Shown here in pieces: positions 6,837 through 7,873 of a stretch of DNA of 7,873 nt. Below the pieces are notes generated by a model. It worked only from the letters and a program-made list of their open reading frames with translations, made no database searches and was not told the origin of the DNA. The stretch spans positions 1 through 7,873 of the forward strand of contig JAISMZ010000230.1 of NCBI GenBank assembly GCA_031276475.1. Reading direction: 5' to 3'. The translations under genes and the position numbers were made by a program. This DNA comes from Coriobacteriales bacterium (GTDB lineage Bacteria; Actinomycetota; Coriobacteriia; Coriobacteriales; UBA8131). Every line of letters begins with the position of its first letter. Within the stretch, counting starts at the first letter, position 1.

Positions 6837-7873
6837 ATGACCGAAGTCTACCTCGATAACGCAGCCACCACACAGCCCTATCCGAGCGTGGTGGCTGCAA
6901 TCGTCGAGACGCTGGAGCACAACTGGGGTAACCCCTCATCCCAACACCACCGAGGCAGGCAGGCAAAGGCCCTGCTTGAGGACTCGCGGCAGGCGGTTGC
7001 CGAGGCGCTTGGCGTAGAGCCCTGCGAGATCTATTTCACCTCCGGGGGGACCGAGTCAAACAACTTGGCGCTGCAGGGGGCCGTCTGGGCGGCTGGTGCA
7101 CAAGGCAACGGCAGCCGCAAGCTCGTTACCAGCACCCTCGAGCACGCCTCGGTGACCAAGACGGTACGCAACCTCAAGCGCCAGGGCTGGAAAATCACCT
7201 ATCTCGAGGCATTCGGAGGAGACTTCGACGAGGAGGGTTGCCGCACGGCGTGTGAGGCGCAGCCCGTCCTGATCACCATCATGGCAGTCCAAAATGAACT
7301 CGGCTACCGGTTTCCCCTCGAGCAGATTGCCGCACTTCGCAACAGATATTCACCTCAGACCCTGCTTCATACCGATGCGATACAGGCCTTTGGCAAGCTT
7401 GCCTTTCGCCCGCGGGAGCTGGGATTTGAGCTTGCAAGTCTCAGCGCCCACAAAATAGGGGGGCCCAAGGGCGTCGGTGCCCTCTATGCACAAAAAGGGC
7501 TGCGGCTCTACACTACCGCACATGGCGGAGGGCAGGAACGCCAACTCCGCTCTGGAACGGAGGCGCTGCCGCTGATTGCCGGCTTTGCCGAGGCGGTGCG
7601 CGTCAGTTTCTCGCAGCGCGAAGCGGCAGAGCTGCGAGCGCGCGGCCTCTACAAACTGCTGGCCGAGGGCTTGAGGCGAAAGTTTCCCCAGGTGATCATC
7701 AACTCGCGGGAGGACGGATCGCCCTTCATCATCAGCTTCAGCCTCCCGGGAGCAGACAACAAAACGCTGCTTGCGCAACTCAGCGCACGGGGGATTTTCG
7801 TCTCAACCGCCTCAGCCTGCGAGAGCAATCAAGCCACCATAACGGCAGGGACCTGGCGCGAGAAGCACCCGCT
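6837..7873 (+). CDS. Cysteine desulfurase (NifS/IscS family), 3' end outside window
   Basis: PLP enzyme that takes sulfur from cysteine, leaving alanine, and holds it as a persulfide. The first 345 codons are present. It starts with YLDNAATT, typical of the family. GGTESNN (70-76) binds the PLP phosphate, His103 stacks on the ring, and Asn153, Asp180 and Gln183 match PLP-contact positions. Lys206 in SAHKIGGPKGVGALY is the Schiff-base lysine, and RSGTEALPLIAGF (238-250) is the usual block. Cys328 in STASACES is the persulfide cysteine. The sequence after it is unusual and lacks a recognisable SxxxPSHVL stretch before the window ends. ATG 6837 follows the fdnI stop with no spacer; GAGAAGGA (6825-6832) is the ribosome binding site inside fdnI. 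Placement with fdnGHI suggests sulfur supply to the formate dehydrogenase cofactor (via FdhD, not seen) or to Fe-S clusters. Orthology to iscS, nifS or sufS is not decided. Confidence 0.94.
   Translation, partial: MTEVYLDNAATTQPYPSVVAAIVETLEHNWGNPSSQHHRGRQAKALLEDSRQAVAEALGVEPCEIYFTSGGTESNNLALQGAVWAAGAQGNGSRKLVTSTLEHASVTKTVRNLKRQGWKITYLEAFGGDFDEEGCRTACEAQPVLITIMAVQNELGYRFPLEQIAALRNRYSPQTLLHTDAIQAFGKLAFRPRELGFELASLSAHKIGGPKGVGALYAQKGLRLYTTAHGGGQERQLRSGTEALPLIAGFAEAVRVSFSQREAAELRARGLYKLLAEGLRRKFPQVIINSREDGSPFIISFSLPGADNKTLLAQLSARGIFVSTASACESNQATITAGTWREKHP

Noticed and set aside
1..7873. Mobile elements, CRISPR arrays, tRNA or rRNA genes
   Set aside because: No transposase, terminal inverted repeats, regularly spaced repeats or RNA gene folds were seen. 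The gene content is that of an ordinary respiratory locus.

Overview
The window carries a respiratory formate dehydrogenase locus of the FDH-N/FDH-O type, with every recognisable gene on the + strand. Order: the C-terminal end of a probable metallophosphoesterase (1-539), the maturation protein FdhE (733-1686), a 404-base leader without a convincing gene (1687-2090), the three subunits FdnG, FdnH and FdnI (2091-6836), and the first 345 codons of a cysteine desulfurase that runs off the right edge (6837-7873).

FdnG has a twin-arginine signal peptide, so the catalytic subunit acts outside the cytoplasmic membrane. It oxidises formate at a Mo/W-bis-MGD centre and passes electrons through its own [4Fe-4S] cluster and the four clusters of FdnH to the b-type haems of FdnI, which should reduce the quinone pool. 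The active-site position that is selenocysteine (TGA) in E. coli FdnG is an ordinary cysteine codon (TGC, 2688-2690), so this enzyme needs no selenocysteine machinery. FdhE, with four CxxC pairs, is the known accessory factor for this enzyme class. The desulfurase begins on the base after the fdnI stop. In E. coli the desulfurase IscS feeds sulfur through FdhD to the molybdenum cofactor of formate dehydrogenase, so a dedicated sulfur donor in the same transcript is a reasonable inference. No fdhD is visible in the window.

The four genes 2091-7873 look like one transcription unit: gaps are 12, 3 and 0 bases, each with a purine-rich ribosome binding site. fdhE is probably separately controlled. 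A hairpin with a T-run precedes it and could end the upstream gene, followed by short inverted and direct repeats that look like an operator. The fdnG leader holds a clean hairpin and a possible long-range pairing that would cover its ribosome binding site.

The organism is a GC-rich bacterium with anaerobic formate respiration. A coriobacterium (Eggerthellaceae-like) or a proteobacterium would both fit. Nothing in the window settles the taxonomy. I do not see a wholly new system. The most distinctive points are the desulfurase linked to a cysteine-type FDH, the atypical sequence after that desulfurase's catalytic cysteine, and the Gly-rich repeat inserted in the metallophosphoesterase.
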